Part shown: positions 1-5,257 of the stretch, piece by piece | Layout: every line of letters begins with the position of its first letter | Position numbering within the stretch: the stretch's first letter is position 1 | DNA from: JBEKCP01 sp050014815 | GTDB taxonomy: Bacteria > Planctomycetota > Planctomycetia > Pirellulales > Thermoguttaceae | Assembly (NCBI GenBank): GCA_050014815.1 | Contig: JBEKCP010000231.1 | Coordinates: 1-8,598 of the forward strand | Direction: 5' to 3' | DNA length: 8,598 nucleotides | Notes under the pieces: model-generated | The model's database searches: none | Seen by the model: only the letters and a program-made list of their open reading frames with translations | Told to the model about the DNA's origin: nothing | Made by a program: the position numbers and the translations under genes

Positions 1-62
1 GCAATCGTAAGCCGGGCGGCGTCAATCCAAGCAAGCACTACGGGAAACACACAAATGGCTGA
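1..62 (+). CDS. C-terminal tail of an upstream gene (partial, tentative)
   Basis: A reading frame open from the window edge (first full codon at 3) ends at a TGA at 60-62. It encodes a basic, Gly/Lys/Asn-rich tail (NRKPGGVNPSKHYGKHTNG). The stop overlaps the ATG of the cold-shock gene at 55, giving an 8-nt overlap of the kind seen in translationally coupled genes. No good Shine-Dalgarno sequence precedes the cold-shock ATG, which fits coupling. Only about 19 residues are visible, so neither function nor reality of the gene can be settled. A basic, low-complexity tail is common in RNA-binding proteins, but that is only a guess. Confidence 0.35.
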   Translation, partial: NRKPGGVNPSKHYGKHTNG

Positions 63-252
63 AGGCACCATCAAGAAGTTGACGAACAAGGGCTTCGGGT
101 TCATCAAGACGGGAGGCGAGAAAGACCTGTTCTTCCACTCATCAGCCCTCCAGGGGGTCACCTTCGAGGAACTGCGTGAAGGCCAGAAGGTGTCCTACAC
201 GGAAGGCCAAAGTGCGAAAGGTCCGTGTGCCGAGAACGTCAAGCCGGTGTAG
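55..252 (+). CDS. cold-shock domain protein (CspA family)
   Basis: This is a 65-aa single-domain cold-shock protein, the usual family length. Such proteins form a five-stranded beta barrel that binds single-stranded RNA or DNA in the cytoplasm and melts mRNA secondary structure; many are constitutive rather than cold-induced. Both nucleic-acid-binding motifs are visible: RNP1 as GFGFIK (residues 13-18) and RNP2 as LFFHSS (about 25-30). The N-terminus MAEGTIKKL matches the family pattern, with the usual G-x-I/V-K before RNP1, and the C-terminus has the expected 'K-G-P-x-A-x-N-V' strand. The upstream sequence lacks a strong ribosome-binding site. The ATG overlaps the stop of a possible upstream frame, and a perfect hairpin begins 6 nt after the stop codon. 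The assignment to the family is firm; which paralogue it is cannot be told. Confidence 0.95.
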   Translation: MAEGTIKKLTNKGFGFIKTGGEKDLFFHSSALQGVTFEELREGQKVSYTEGQSAKGPCAENVKPV

Positions 253-257
253 TTCGG

Positions 258-276
258 CCAGGACTTCGAGTCCTGG
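258..276 (+). terminator. hairpin just after the cold-shock gene
   Basis: CCAGGACT (258-265) and AGTCCTGG (269-276) form a perfect 8-bp stem with a 3-nt TCG loop, starting 6 nt after the cold-shock stop codon. No T-run follows on the + strand, so it is not a classic intrinsic terminator. It could be a 3' stabilising stem, a weak or factor-dependent terminator, or a processing site between the cold-shock gene and the gene at 331. Confidence 0.35.
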
Positions 277-281
277 GCGGG

Positions 282-310
282 TGCATCGGCTCGACCGGCG
301 GTTGCATCGG
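282..310. repeat. direct repeat TGCATCGG x2 upstream of the 105-aa gene
   Basis: The 8-mer TGCATCGG occurs at 282-289 and again at 303-310, 21 bp apart start to start, which is about two helical turns. The pair lies in the 78-bp gap just before the ribosome-binding site of the gene at 331. The spacing would suit a protein bound twice on one DNA face, but two 8-mers in GC-rich DNA may be chance. Confidence 0.25.
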
Positions 311-330
311 GTAATACAAGGGGACCATCC

Positions 331-648
331 ATGCCAGTTCAATTACATCCCATCGCCCAAGCCGCCAACTTCCTGACCACCGGGCCGGGAACGCCCAAGG
401 AAAAGCTCATCATTGGCGGCAAGTTGATCTGGGCAGCGAAAACACTCGCCGGTGACTGGACACCGAACTTGCTGGAGAAGGCGAACAGCATTTATCGAGG
501 TCTCGTGAAAGACGGCACCGTGCAGAAGACGGTCGAACAGATGGATGAGAACACCGCCAACAAATGTTTCAAGCAACTCACGAAGGATACGGTGGAGCTA
601 GCGGGGGAAATTGAGCAGGCCAGGAGCCAGGCTCGTCCACACAAGTGA
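331..648 (+). CDS. hypothetical protein, 105 aa
   Basis: I do not recognise this protein. The ATG at 331 is well supported by an AAGGGGA ribosome-binding site (318-324) 6 nt upstream. It encodes a soluble, mainly helical and strongly charged protein with no signal peptide and no membrane segment. The N-terminal third (about residues 1-45) is mildly hydrophobic, with LIIGGKLIWAAKTLAGDW the most hydrophobic stretch. The second half (about 55-105) is rich in Lys, Glu, Thr and Gln and looks like amphipathic helices. It contains a single Cys, in 'NKCFKQL', and a Lys/Arg/His-rich end. It lies 78 bp downstream of the cold-shock gene on the same strand and could be co-transcribed if the hairpin at 258-276 does not stop transcription. 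The start and length look like a real gene; the function is unknown. Confidence 0.7.
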   Translation: MPVQLHPIAQAANFLTTGPGTPKEKLIIGGKLIWAAKTLAGDWTPNLLEKANSIYRGLVKDGTVQKTVEQMDENTANKCFKQLTKDTVELAGEIEQARSQARPHK

Positions 649-675
649 TCCTCCGCTTCCGTTGGCGCTTCACGG

Positions 676-813
676 ATGGCTACAACCCCTTCCCGATGCA
701 GAAAGTTCATCGCCTCGTCGCCGTCAGGCACCAGACTCGCCGCTGACGAGTTTCTGATGGCCAAGTTGTGGTTCTTGTGGAAGTGGTTGTTCCTCGTGGG
801 TTTTCTGAGTTGA
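676..813 (+). CDS. possible 45-aa small protein with hydrophobic C-terminus
   Basis: A short frame begins at ATG 676 and ends at TGA 811-813; an internal ATG at 757 would give an 18-aa form. The last 18 residues (MAKLWFLWKWLFLVGFLS) are strikingly hydrophobic and Trp-rich, like a single membrane-inserted helix with two Lys near its start. Neither ATG has a convincing ribosome-binding site. It lies in the gap between two convergent genes, where small toxins or membrane peptides can sit, but chance frames of this length are common. Confidence 0.15.
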   Translation: MATTPSRCRKFIASSPSGTRLAADEFLMAKLWFLWKWLFLVGFLS

Positions 814-863
814 CATGACATCCGTGGCTCGTCGTGGAAGGCCATCAATGCTGGAAAGAAACC

Positions 864-1220
864 CTAACCGATTAGCTCCACTTTCTCTCCTAATCGTCGG
901 CGAGCAACCGTAATCAGCAGTAACGCATTTTCTATTCCCGAGACGGAAAACGGTTCATTGGTTGAATAATAGAGAAGCTGCCCCGCACCTAGATCGTGAA
1001 CTCCTCCGAGGGCCGTCAACGATACCCGACCTTGCAGGCAATGAACGATGACTTCTCCTTGAATCTCGTGTGTCGGAACGGAACGCCCAGATGGGACTAC
1101 CAGTTGAAATACCTTCAGGGCGTCGGTCTTAATCAGTGTGACAAGCTGCGACACTTTCAACTCTAGTCCGAGCAGCTCAACTCGAATGACTTCGCCCGGA
1201 GTCCCTGTTAGACTAGACAT
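864..1220 (-). CDS. cupin-domain protein with reduced metal site
   Basis: This 118-aa protein is about the size of a single cupin domain, the small beta-barrel fold. Motif 1 is visible as G45-x5-H51 ... E56 ... G64 in 'PSGRSVPTHEIQGEVIVHCLQG'-like sequence. Motif 2 is visible as 'LGAGQLLYYSTNEPFSV' (about 77-93). Typical metal-binding cupins have two His in motif 1 and one in motif 2. Here the second motif-1 position is Ile53 and the motif-2 His is replaced by Phe91, so the barrel may bind no metal. The function could be ligand sensing or a quite different reaction. I chose the ATG at 1220 over an in-frame TTG at 1238 because GGGAGA lies 10 nt before the ATG. It stands alone, convergent with the gene at 331-648. 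Its substrate cannot be read from the sequence. Confidence 0.75.
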   Translation of the reverse strand: MSSLTGTPGEVIRVELLGLELKVSQLVTLIKTDALKVFQLVVPSGRSVPTHEIQGEVIVHCLQGRVSLTALGGVHDLGAGQLLYYSTNEPFSVSGIENALLLITVARRRLGEKVELIG

Positions 1221-1514
1221 AATACACGTTTCTCCCAATCAGGTTGCCTCGTTATCTTGTCTGCAATTCGAGTTCCCCGTGCGCCTTGCAAGGCAAAGCG
1301 GTGCTGAGACGCAACCGCTGGAGAGCCGCTCAGGAGAAGAAATGAGCGTGCGGCAAGCCTAGCTGATGTGGGTCAGGACTGCGGATGATGATACCACATG
1401 AGGGCGTAGATTGGAAACCCCCTCTGGTGGAATTGTCATGCTAGCACTGCCAGCCGACGCCGCCGAGTACACTTCGCTGGCGGCCGCTTGCTGATCGCCT
1501 GGGATTCGGGCTGG
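1221..1514. other. non-coding interval upstream of the cupin gene, with palindromes
   Basis: No convincing gene lies here on either strand; the frames present are short and lack ribosome-binding sites. The upstream region of the cupin gene contains a perfect 12-bp palindrome GCCTTGCAAGGC (1283-1294), about 63 bp before its ATG. It also contains an inverted pair AGCGGT (1297-1302) / ACCGCT (1314-1319). These could be operator sites, but no clear -35/-10 pair was found. Nearer 1514 there is a GCCGCC...GGCGGC inverted pair (about 1460-1490). The right edge would be the 5' flank (exon) of the intron fragment that starts at 1515. Confidence 0.4.
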
Positions 1515-1680
1515 GTGTGCCCAACCGGGGTATAGCCGAATGTCCGAACCGTGGTAGGATACAAGTGGCTGGCCAGCCAGGAGGAAGGGCCGACACACCG
1601 GGTTCCACCGCTCGCTCGATATGAAATGGGCAACAGGTGGCCGAGGTTGGCGTACCGCCTCTCCCTCAAAGAATCCTGAA
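1515..1680 (+). mobile_element. 5' end of a group II intron (start of domain I), truncated
   Basis: The segment opens with GTGTGCCC at 1515, matching the GUGYG 5' end consensus of group II introns. It then shows, in order, elements that I recognise from domain I of bacterial group II introns such as the Oceanobacillus iheyensis ribozyme. These are a 'GTCCGAAC-GTG-GG-AAGT' block (about 1541-1566), a GC-rich hairpin at the palindrome TGGCTGGCCAGCCA (1566-1579), and 'AGGAGGAAGGGCCGAC' (about 1578-1594). They are followed by a 'CTCGATATGAAATGGGCAAC' block (about 1614-1634) and 'CAAAG-ATCC' near 1668-1678. The similarity stops there, before the exon-binding loops and domains II-IV, and a terminator hairpin begins at 1684. 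No reverse transcriptase frame follows. Identification is by remembered consensus, not alignment. Confidence 0.6.
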
Positions 1681-1683
1681 GTG

Positions 1684-1720
1684 AGAAGCCCGCCTTAATT
1701 GAGCGGGCTTCTTCGTTTCT
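1684..1720. terminator. strong intrinsic terminator, probably bidirectional
   Basis: AGAAGCCCGC (1684-1693) and GCGGGCTTCT (1703-1712) form a perfect 10-bp stem with a 9-nt loop. On the + strand the stem is followed by TCGTTTCT, a T-rich tail, so it would end transcripts coming from the left, such as one through the intron fragment. On the - strand it lies 15 nt beyond the stop of the HD hydrolase gene (1727) and is preceded by an A-rich run, so it can also end the HD operon. There the T content after the stem is weaker. Confidence 0.8.
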
Positions 1721-1726
1721 TGGCTT

Positions 1727-2392
1727 TCAGATGTCCCCCTCCCGCTCCTCATAGAACCGCCGCAGGTAATCTTCCATGAACTGATGCCTCCGTTCGGCAA
1801 TTGCCCGGCCGGTCGCCGTGTTCATGCGGTCCTTCAGCAACAGCGGTTTCTCGTAGAAGTGATTGACGGTGGTGCCATCGCCCCTCAGATAGGACTCGGC
1901 GGTGCGATGCTCGGTAGGCTTGACGCCCGGATCATAAATCGCCCGCCCCTTGGCTCCCCCGTAGGCGAATGCTCGGGCAATGCCGATGGCCCCCACGGCA
2001 TCCAAGCGGTCGGCGTCCTGAACCACTTTTCCTTCCAGGGAGAGGGTGGGCTGCTCGACTGCTGCGCCCTTGAAGGAGATCCCGGCGATGATCTGGCAGA
2101 CGTGGCCGGTGATGCTGGGGTCCAGATCAAGGGAGTCGAGCCAATCCTTCGCCATCGTTGGACCGACCGATACATCGTCGTCGTGCAACCGCCAATCGGC
2201 AATGTCGTGGAGCAGAGCGGCCAGTTCCACGACCAACAGATCGGCATTCTCAGCCCGACTGATCCGCTGGGCCATCTTCGAGACCCGGTAAACGTGCCAC
2301 CAGTCGTGGCCGGTGCCGTCGCCTGAGAGGACGGTCTTGATGTGGTTGGCGGTGCGGGCGATGAGATCGGATGCAGGATTGCTAGAAATCAT
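1727..2392 (-). CDS. HD-domain phosphohydrolase, YedJ-like
   Basis: This 221-aa protein belongs to the HD superfamily of metal-dependent phosphohydrolases and resembles Escherichia coli YedJ in order of motifs and length. Visible motifs are 'GHDWWHVYRV' (residues 28-37, with candidate metal ligand His33), 'ALLHDIADW' (59-67, the His62-Asp63 signature) and 'VVQDADRLDAVGAIGIARAF' (123-142, with Asp126/Asp128). The last block is the most diagnostic of the YedJ type. No signal peptide or membrane segment is visible, so it should act in the cytoplasm on a phosphorylated small molecule or nucleotide not known to me. I place the start at ATG 2392. The frame stays open upstream to 2536, but the added residues are Arg/Pro-rich and overlap the preceding gene in another frame. 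The ribosome-binding site is weak, suggesting coupling to the gene 28 bp upstream. The terminator at 1684-1720 closes the operon. Confidence 0.85.
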   Translation of the reverse strand: MISSNPASDLIARTANHIKTVLSGDGTGHDWWHVYRVSKMAQRISRAENADLLVVELAALLHDIADWRLHDDDVSVGPTMAKDWLDSLDLDPSITGHVCQIIAGISFKGAAVEQPTLSLEGKVVQDADRLDAVGAIGIARAFAYGGAKGRAIYDPGVKPTEHRTAESYLRGDGTTVNHFYEKPLLLKDRMNTATGRAIAERRHQFMEDYLRRFYEEREGDI

Positions 2393-2420
2393 CTTCGCCC
2401 AGTTATGCTCGGGAACAAGC

Positions 2421-3329
2421 CTACGGAGGAGTAGTGGAATACCACGGGCAGCGTGTTGACAACTGCCATCTGACCTGGGGACGAGCCTCTTTCTCGCTGG
2501 ATTGGGCCACAATCGCCTCGGATCGCTCTTCCTCAACCTTCGTCACGGTCACAGGCCCGATAATGTCGTCTGGTTTGACAACGTGCATCTCCATCCCCGC
2601 AAGGAGCCCCTGTTTTTTGCCACAATTCAGAGTAACCGGGGTGCCCTTGAGCTTCCAGTCATTCCCGCTTGGCGACGTGTACCTTCCGACTCCAACTATG
2701 TCCGCCACAATGGGCCGAGTCAGCAGATAGGGCTTGAATTCTTGCGGCAGGAGCGGAAGCCCTTTCGCCTCTTTCTTCTCATCTGCAAATCGGAGCAAAT
2801 AGAAACCATGCACTTTCTTTCGTGGCTCACGTCCTCCATTCATCGCGTTGCAGAACCCAACCACGTCGTCGGCTGGAATGAGGTACTTCCGATCTCCCCA
2901 AGAAACCGGAATGAACTGCTCGGCGATGCCCATGAATCCTTTCGGCTTGTTGGCGAAGGTGAAGGAAAGCCGAAGCCTGCCTTTGATTTCGGTGACGGCA
3001 CCGTAGTTGCGATCATATAGGCCCATGCACCCGTGCCACTCGAACAAGTAGCCGGATTTGGGCGCAAGAATCAAAAGGACGTTCACACCCATGCCATCCC
3101 CGAAGTAGTAGTCGCCCGCCCACGGGTGGTTCCCAAGCGTCTTGATCTCCTCTTCAATTTGCCGACGCAATTTTTTGGCGGTTTCTTCGGCCTGCTTGGA
3201 GTGCTTGTCCCGGTCAACATCCTCGGCAGTGTCCTTTGTCTTCTTGGCTTCGTTCGTCGGCTGTGCCACAATAGATTGCGGGGTAGCGGCTATGAACAGG
3301 GCGACGACGTAGAGAACGATTCTCTTCAC
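2421..3329 (-). CDS. secreted protein of unknown function, 302 aa
   Basis: The protein starts with a clear Sec signal peptide: basic MKR, a hydrophobic core (residues 4-15) and a small-residue cleavage region near VA-Q at 22-23. A highly charged Lys/Glu/Asp stretch follows (about 28-65), probably a helical spacer. A conserved-looking domain then begins at 'HPWAGDYYFGDGMGVNV' (about 68-84) and continues with 'FEWHGCMGLYDRNYG'. The Asp/Tyr/Gly-rich pattern is familiar to me from uncharacterised planctomycete proteins, without a named function. The C-terminal part (about 230-285, with 'KKQGLLAGMEMHV' and 'GPVTVTKVEEERSEAIV') resembles small beta-barrel modules. The GTG start at 3329 is chosen because AAAGGA lies 7 nt before it, followed by the signal peptide. 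It is the first gene of a two-gene unit with the HD hydrolase, transcribed from the promoter near 3371. Confidence 0.8.
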   Translation of the reverse strand: MKRIVLYVVALFIAATPQSIVAQPTNEAKKTKDTAEDVDRDKHSKQAEETAKKLRRQIEEEIKTLGNHPWAGDYYFGDGMGVNVLLILAPKSGYLFEWHGCMGLYDRNYGAVTEIKGRLRLSFTFANKPKGFMGIAEQFIPVSWGDRKYLIPADDVVGFCNAMNGGREPRKKVHGFYLLRFADEKKEAKGLPLLPQEFKPYLLTRPIVADIVGVGRYTSPSGNDWKLKGTPVTLNCGKKQGLLAGMEMHVVKPDDIIGPVTVTKVEEERSEAIVAQSSEKEARPQVRWQLSTRCPWYSTTPP

Positions 3330-3370
3330 AGGGCAATCCTTTCGTGAAGTGTGCGACGGGGATCGCCACC

Positions 3371-3400
3371 ATTATACCACACCCACCGGTCAGGAGGTGG
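3371..3400 (-). promoter_or_regulatory. extended -10 promoter for the secreted protein / HD hydrolase operon
   Basis: Read on the - strand, TGGTATAAT (complement of 3371-3379) is a perfect -10 TATAAT with the TG of an extended -10, placing the start of transcription near 3364 and giving a leader of about 35 nt. No good -35 is present, as expected for extended -10 promoters. Where a -35 would be there is an inverted repeat CCACC (3383-3387) / GGTGG (3396-3400), which could be an operator or the weak 3' hairpin of the reductase gene ending at 3421. Confidence 0.65.
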
Positions 3401-3420
3401 AATGAGAGGCACGGAACGTG

Positions 3421-4365
3421 CTACGGGAAAATCGGCTCAGACTTTCTGGCGATCGTCGCAAGGGTCTTCCGCTCATCGTCGTTCAACGGAACAAGTGCCT
3501 CAGCTTGGGCCAGGCTCAGTGCCATCTGAAACAACTCCCAGTGACCTGGCGGAATCATGGCGGTCACGGGCAGGTGCAGGGTGAAGCGCAGGCCCAAGGC
3601 TGCTTGATCGATATCGTCGAAGGGCTCGTAGAATGTCTTCGTCCAGCGATGCTTCCTGCCTCTGGGCCACTGCTGGTGGGCCATCGCCTTGAGCGCCAGG
3701 ATACCCATGCCCGCCTTTTTCGCCCGCTTGTACACTGACGGGCCGAACTTGGCCTTGATCCAAATCGGGAAGCTCAACGGAAACAGGATGGAGTCGAAGT
3801 TAAAGCGATCCATCGCTGCGTGGGCCGCTTCCTCGCTGTGCGCAGAAAAGCCGATGTAGCGGATCTTGCCGTCCTGCCTGGCTTTCAGAATCGTCTCCAT
3901 CGCACCGCCACGGCCGAAAGCCTGCTCAACCTCTTCCACGTCGATGAGGGCGTGAAGCTGATAAAGGTCGAACTGGTCGGTCTTGAGCAACTTGAGGGAT
4001 CTGTGCAATTCCTTCGCCGCCCCGGCAGCATCCCGTTCCAGCGTCTTGCAGGCCAGGAAGCACTTCTGACGATAGGGTTTCAGCGCCGGGCCCAGCCGTT
4101 GCTGGGCATTGCCGTAATAGGGGGCTACGTCGAAGTAGTTGACCCCTCGGTCCACGGCCTCTGCGACGAAGTTGGCCGCCTCCCTGGGCTTCACGTCCTT
4201 TACCACCATGCCCCCGAACCCGATGATCGAGAGCCTTTCCTTGGTGCGTCCATACTGCCGTTTCGGAAGTGGCCGCCCGGCGGTCTTCCCAGAGGCCAGT
4301 TTCTCTTTGGCGGCGAGGTAGGCAGGATCGAGGCCCAACAGAGTGGCGGCTTCGTGGTGTTGCAT
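3421..4365 (-). CDS. aldo/keto reductase family protein
   Basis: This is a 314-aa member of the aldo/keto reductase family, cytosolic (beta/alpha)8-barrel enzymes that use NAD(P)H to reduce carbonyls. The catalytic tetrad is complete: Asp79 and Tyr84 in 'NYFDVAPYYG', Lys107 in 'LACKT' and His138 in 'LYQLHAL'. Further family marks are 'GFGGMVV' (49-55), 'GKIRYIGFSAH' (about 166-176) and the barrel strand 'GMGILALKAM'. The family is usually 280-340 aa. Residues 1-35 are an N-terminal extension with no signal peptide; the barrel proper begins near 'RQYGRTKERLSIIGFGG'. The ATG at 4365 has only a weak GGAT before it, and a later start near the barrel lacks a candidate Met. It ends 50 bp before the promoter of the next gene pair and probably forms its own transcript. 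The substrate cannot be inferred. Confidence 0.92.
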   Translation of the reverse strand: MQHHEAATLLGLDPAYLAAKEKLASGKTAGRPLPKRQYGRTKERLSIIGFGGMVVKDVKPREAANFVAEAVDRGVNYFDVAPYYGNAQQRLGPALKPYRQKCFLACKTLERDAAGAAKELHRSLKLLKTDQFDLYQLHALIDVEEVEQAFGRGGAMETILKARQDGKIRYIGFSAHSEEAAHAAMDRFNFDSILFPLSFPIWIKAKFGPSVYKRAKKAGMGILALKAMAHQQWPRGRKHRWTKTFYEPFDDIDQAALGLRFTLHLPVTAMIPPGHWELFQMALSLAQAEALVPLNDDERKTLATIARKSEPIFP

Positions 4366-4427
4366 TAGAAATCCAATCTAACACTAATGCGCCCGTCCAG
4401 CAATTGAATTTTTGTTTTTTATTGCCG

Positions 4428-4513
4428 AAGGGGCTCCAAGCCCACCCTGGCGTTTGTAGTCAATCCAGGCGCATCCTGGTGCGTCCTACAAGGTATTTCG
4501 GGCCAAGCCCCTT
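4428..4513. repeat. nested imperfect palindrome, 86 bp
   Basis: Three pairs of inverted segments share nearly the same centre (about 4471-4473): AAGGGGCT (4428-4435) / AGCCCCTT (4506-4513), TTGTAG (4454-4459) / CTACAA (4486-4491), and CCAGG (4465-4469) / CCTGG (4475-4479) around a 5-nt loop. Between the outer and middle arms there are smaller hairpins such as GGGCT-CCA-AGCCC (4431-4443). The outer right arm overlaps the stop of the regulator gene (4512). On the - strand it is followed by an A-rich, not T-rich, run, so it is not a standard terminator. It could be a REP- or MITE-like intergenic repeat. Confidence 0.55.
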
Positions 4514-4970
4514 ACCTTGGCTTCCGGTGAACCTTCAATACCTCCAGCCGCTTCATCGCCTCCCGCTTGCCGATCCCTCGCACGGCAACCAAGCCAGCGA
4601 TTTGTGCCTTGCGGGGCCGGGCCTTGCCGTGCTCCCAGGTGTAGATGGTCAAACCGGAGACGCCGACCAACTTACCATAATCCTCCGCCGACAATCCAAG
4701 CCGCTTCCGTTGCGCCCGCACGGATCGGGCCGAATACCTGATCCCTTCCAGGTCTTCTTCTTTGGCGGCCTGCGGTTGGCCGAGGCGCTTTCGCTCCTGG
4801 GCTTCCAGAAAGGCCATCTTCCTCTGCTGCTGTTGAAGTTCCCGCTTCAATTTGGCGATGTCGCTCCGATACTGGGCTACGGCCTGCTTGGTGGTGGATG
4901 TGGCAGCCTTGATCTCTCGTTTCGCCAAGCGGCGGATTTCGTCCTTGAGGACGGTGGCAACGTTGGGCAT
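4512..4970 (-). CDS. coiled-coil plus XRE-type helix-turn-helix regulator
   Basis: The gene encodes 152 aa from the ATG at 4970, which has AGGAG (4979-4983) 8 nt upstream. An in-frame start at 5000 is possible but lacks this. Residues 1-25 form a basic helix (MPNVATVLKDEIRRLAKREIK). Residues about 30-65 are a Lys/Gln/Glu-rich stretch (RELQQQQRKMAFLEAQERKR) suited to a coiled coil. Residues about 78-131 form a helix-turn-helix of the Cro/C1 (XRE) type: 'RAQRKRLGLSAEDYGKLVGVS', then 'TIYTWEHGKARPR', the usual 'W-E-x-G-x-x-x-P' signature after the recognition helix. The DNA-binding domain is thus C-terminal, reversed from the usual N-terminal placement. It is probably a small oligomeric DNA-binding protein. 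It begins only about 60 bp from the intron 3' fragment, on the opposite strand. Confidence 0.82.
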   Translation of the reverse strand: MPNVATVLKDEIRRLAKREIKAATSTTKQAVAQYRSDIAKLKRELQQQQRKMAFLEAQERKRLGQPQAAKEEDLEGIRYSARSVRAQRKRLGLSAEDYGKLVGVSGLTIYTWEHGKARPRKAQIAGLVAVRGIGKREAMKRLEVLKVHRKPR

Positions 4971-5028
4971 GATAGGTTCTCCTGGGTTAGCTATCAGCAT
5001 CCGAATTGAAAACGTGTTCTATCCCTTG

Positions 5029-5185
5029 CCCACCGCTTAGCGGCGGGAACCGTGGCATCGGCCTGCTGGCGGTACGAGGAGCCTGCCAGGTTCATCGTGA
5101 CACCCGAGGTAAGAGCCGTATGAGGTAGTTCCTCACGTACGGATCTGCGCGGGGGGCCGCCCGCAAGGGCGGTCCCTACCGCGAC
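5029..5185 (+). mobile_element. 3' end of a group II intron (domain IV end, V, VI), truncated
   Basis: A well-formed domain V (5113-5146) and domain VI (5148-5183) end at a putative AC 3' splice boundary at 5184-5185. Upstream, 5029-5112 contains a hairpin (CCGC 5033-5036 / GCGG 5040-5043) and a CTGGC...GCCAG pair, consistent with the remains of domain IV after the usual reverse transcriptase stop. No reverse transcriptase, maturase or domains I-III are attached; the regulator gene begins on the other strand at 4970. The fragment is therefore unable to splice in cis as it stands. Confidence 0.85.
5113..5183 (+). ncRNA. group II intron domains V and VI
   Basis: Domain V is 34 nt (5113-5146): an 8-bp lower stem (5113-5120 with 5138-5145), a 2-nt CG bulge (5136-5137), a 5-bp upper stem (5121-5125 with 5131-5135) and a TAGTT loop. 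The catalytic triad AGC is 5114-5116. G5115 faces A5143, where a U is common, and the loop is not GNRA; both may be family variants or early decay. Domain VI has CGCGG (5148-5152) paired with CCGCG (5179-5183). Then comes a bulged TA with the presumed branch-point A5178, a 10-bp stem including one G-U pair (5153-5162 with 5167-5176), and a GCAA tetraloop (5163-5166). The branch A is 7 nt from the AC end at 5185, as expected. Confidence 0.9.
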
Positions 5186-5186
5186 C

Positions 5187-5257
5187 CGGACAGGTCCGAT
5201 ATTGGAAAACTGCACAATGTACGATCTCGCCTATCTTCACTTAATCGGGCCTGTCCG
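5187..5257 (+). promoter_or_regulatory. 14-bp inverted repeat overlapping a terminator (attenuator-like)
   Basis: CGGACAGGTCCGAT (5187-5200) can pair with ATCGGGCCTGTCCG (5244-5257) over 14 positions, all Watson-Crick except one G-U (T5195 with G5249). The right arm contains CGGGCC (5246-5251), which is also the left arm of the terminator hairpin at 5246-5267. The two structures cannot form together, so the long pairing would act as an antiterminator. A 43-nt loop separates the arms. No ligand-binding aptamer is recognised. Confidence 0.45.

Noticed and set aside
1359..1669. - strand frames over the intron 5' fragment
   Set aside because: Low-complexity translations without ribosome-binding sites; the DNA is better explained as structured intron RNA on the + strand.
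1350..1720. RNase P RNA, tmRNA or another housekeeping RNA ending at the terminator
   Set aside because: The conserved core motifs of these RNAs are absent, whereas the GTGTG start and following blocks match group II intron domain I.
1784..2326. 180-aa + strand frame opposite the HD hydrolase
   Set aside because: Antisense to well-matched HD motifs; no supporting start or family.
2393..2536. N-terminal extension of the HD hydrolase to a start at 2536
   Set aside because: The extension overlaps the secreted protein gene in another frame and is Arg/Pro-rich; homologous proteins begin near the ATG at 2392.
3820..4368. Long + strand frame opposite the aldo/keto reductase (and 4269-5009 beyond it)
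   Set aside because: Lies antisense to a gene with a complete catalytic tetrad; composition is Pro/Arg/Leu-rich with no family resemblance.
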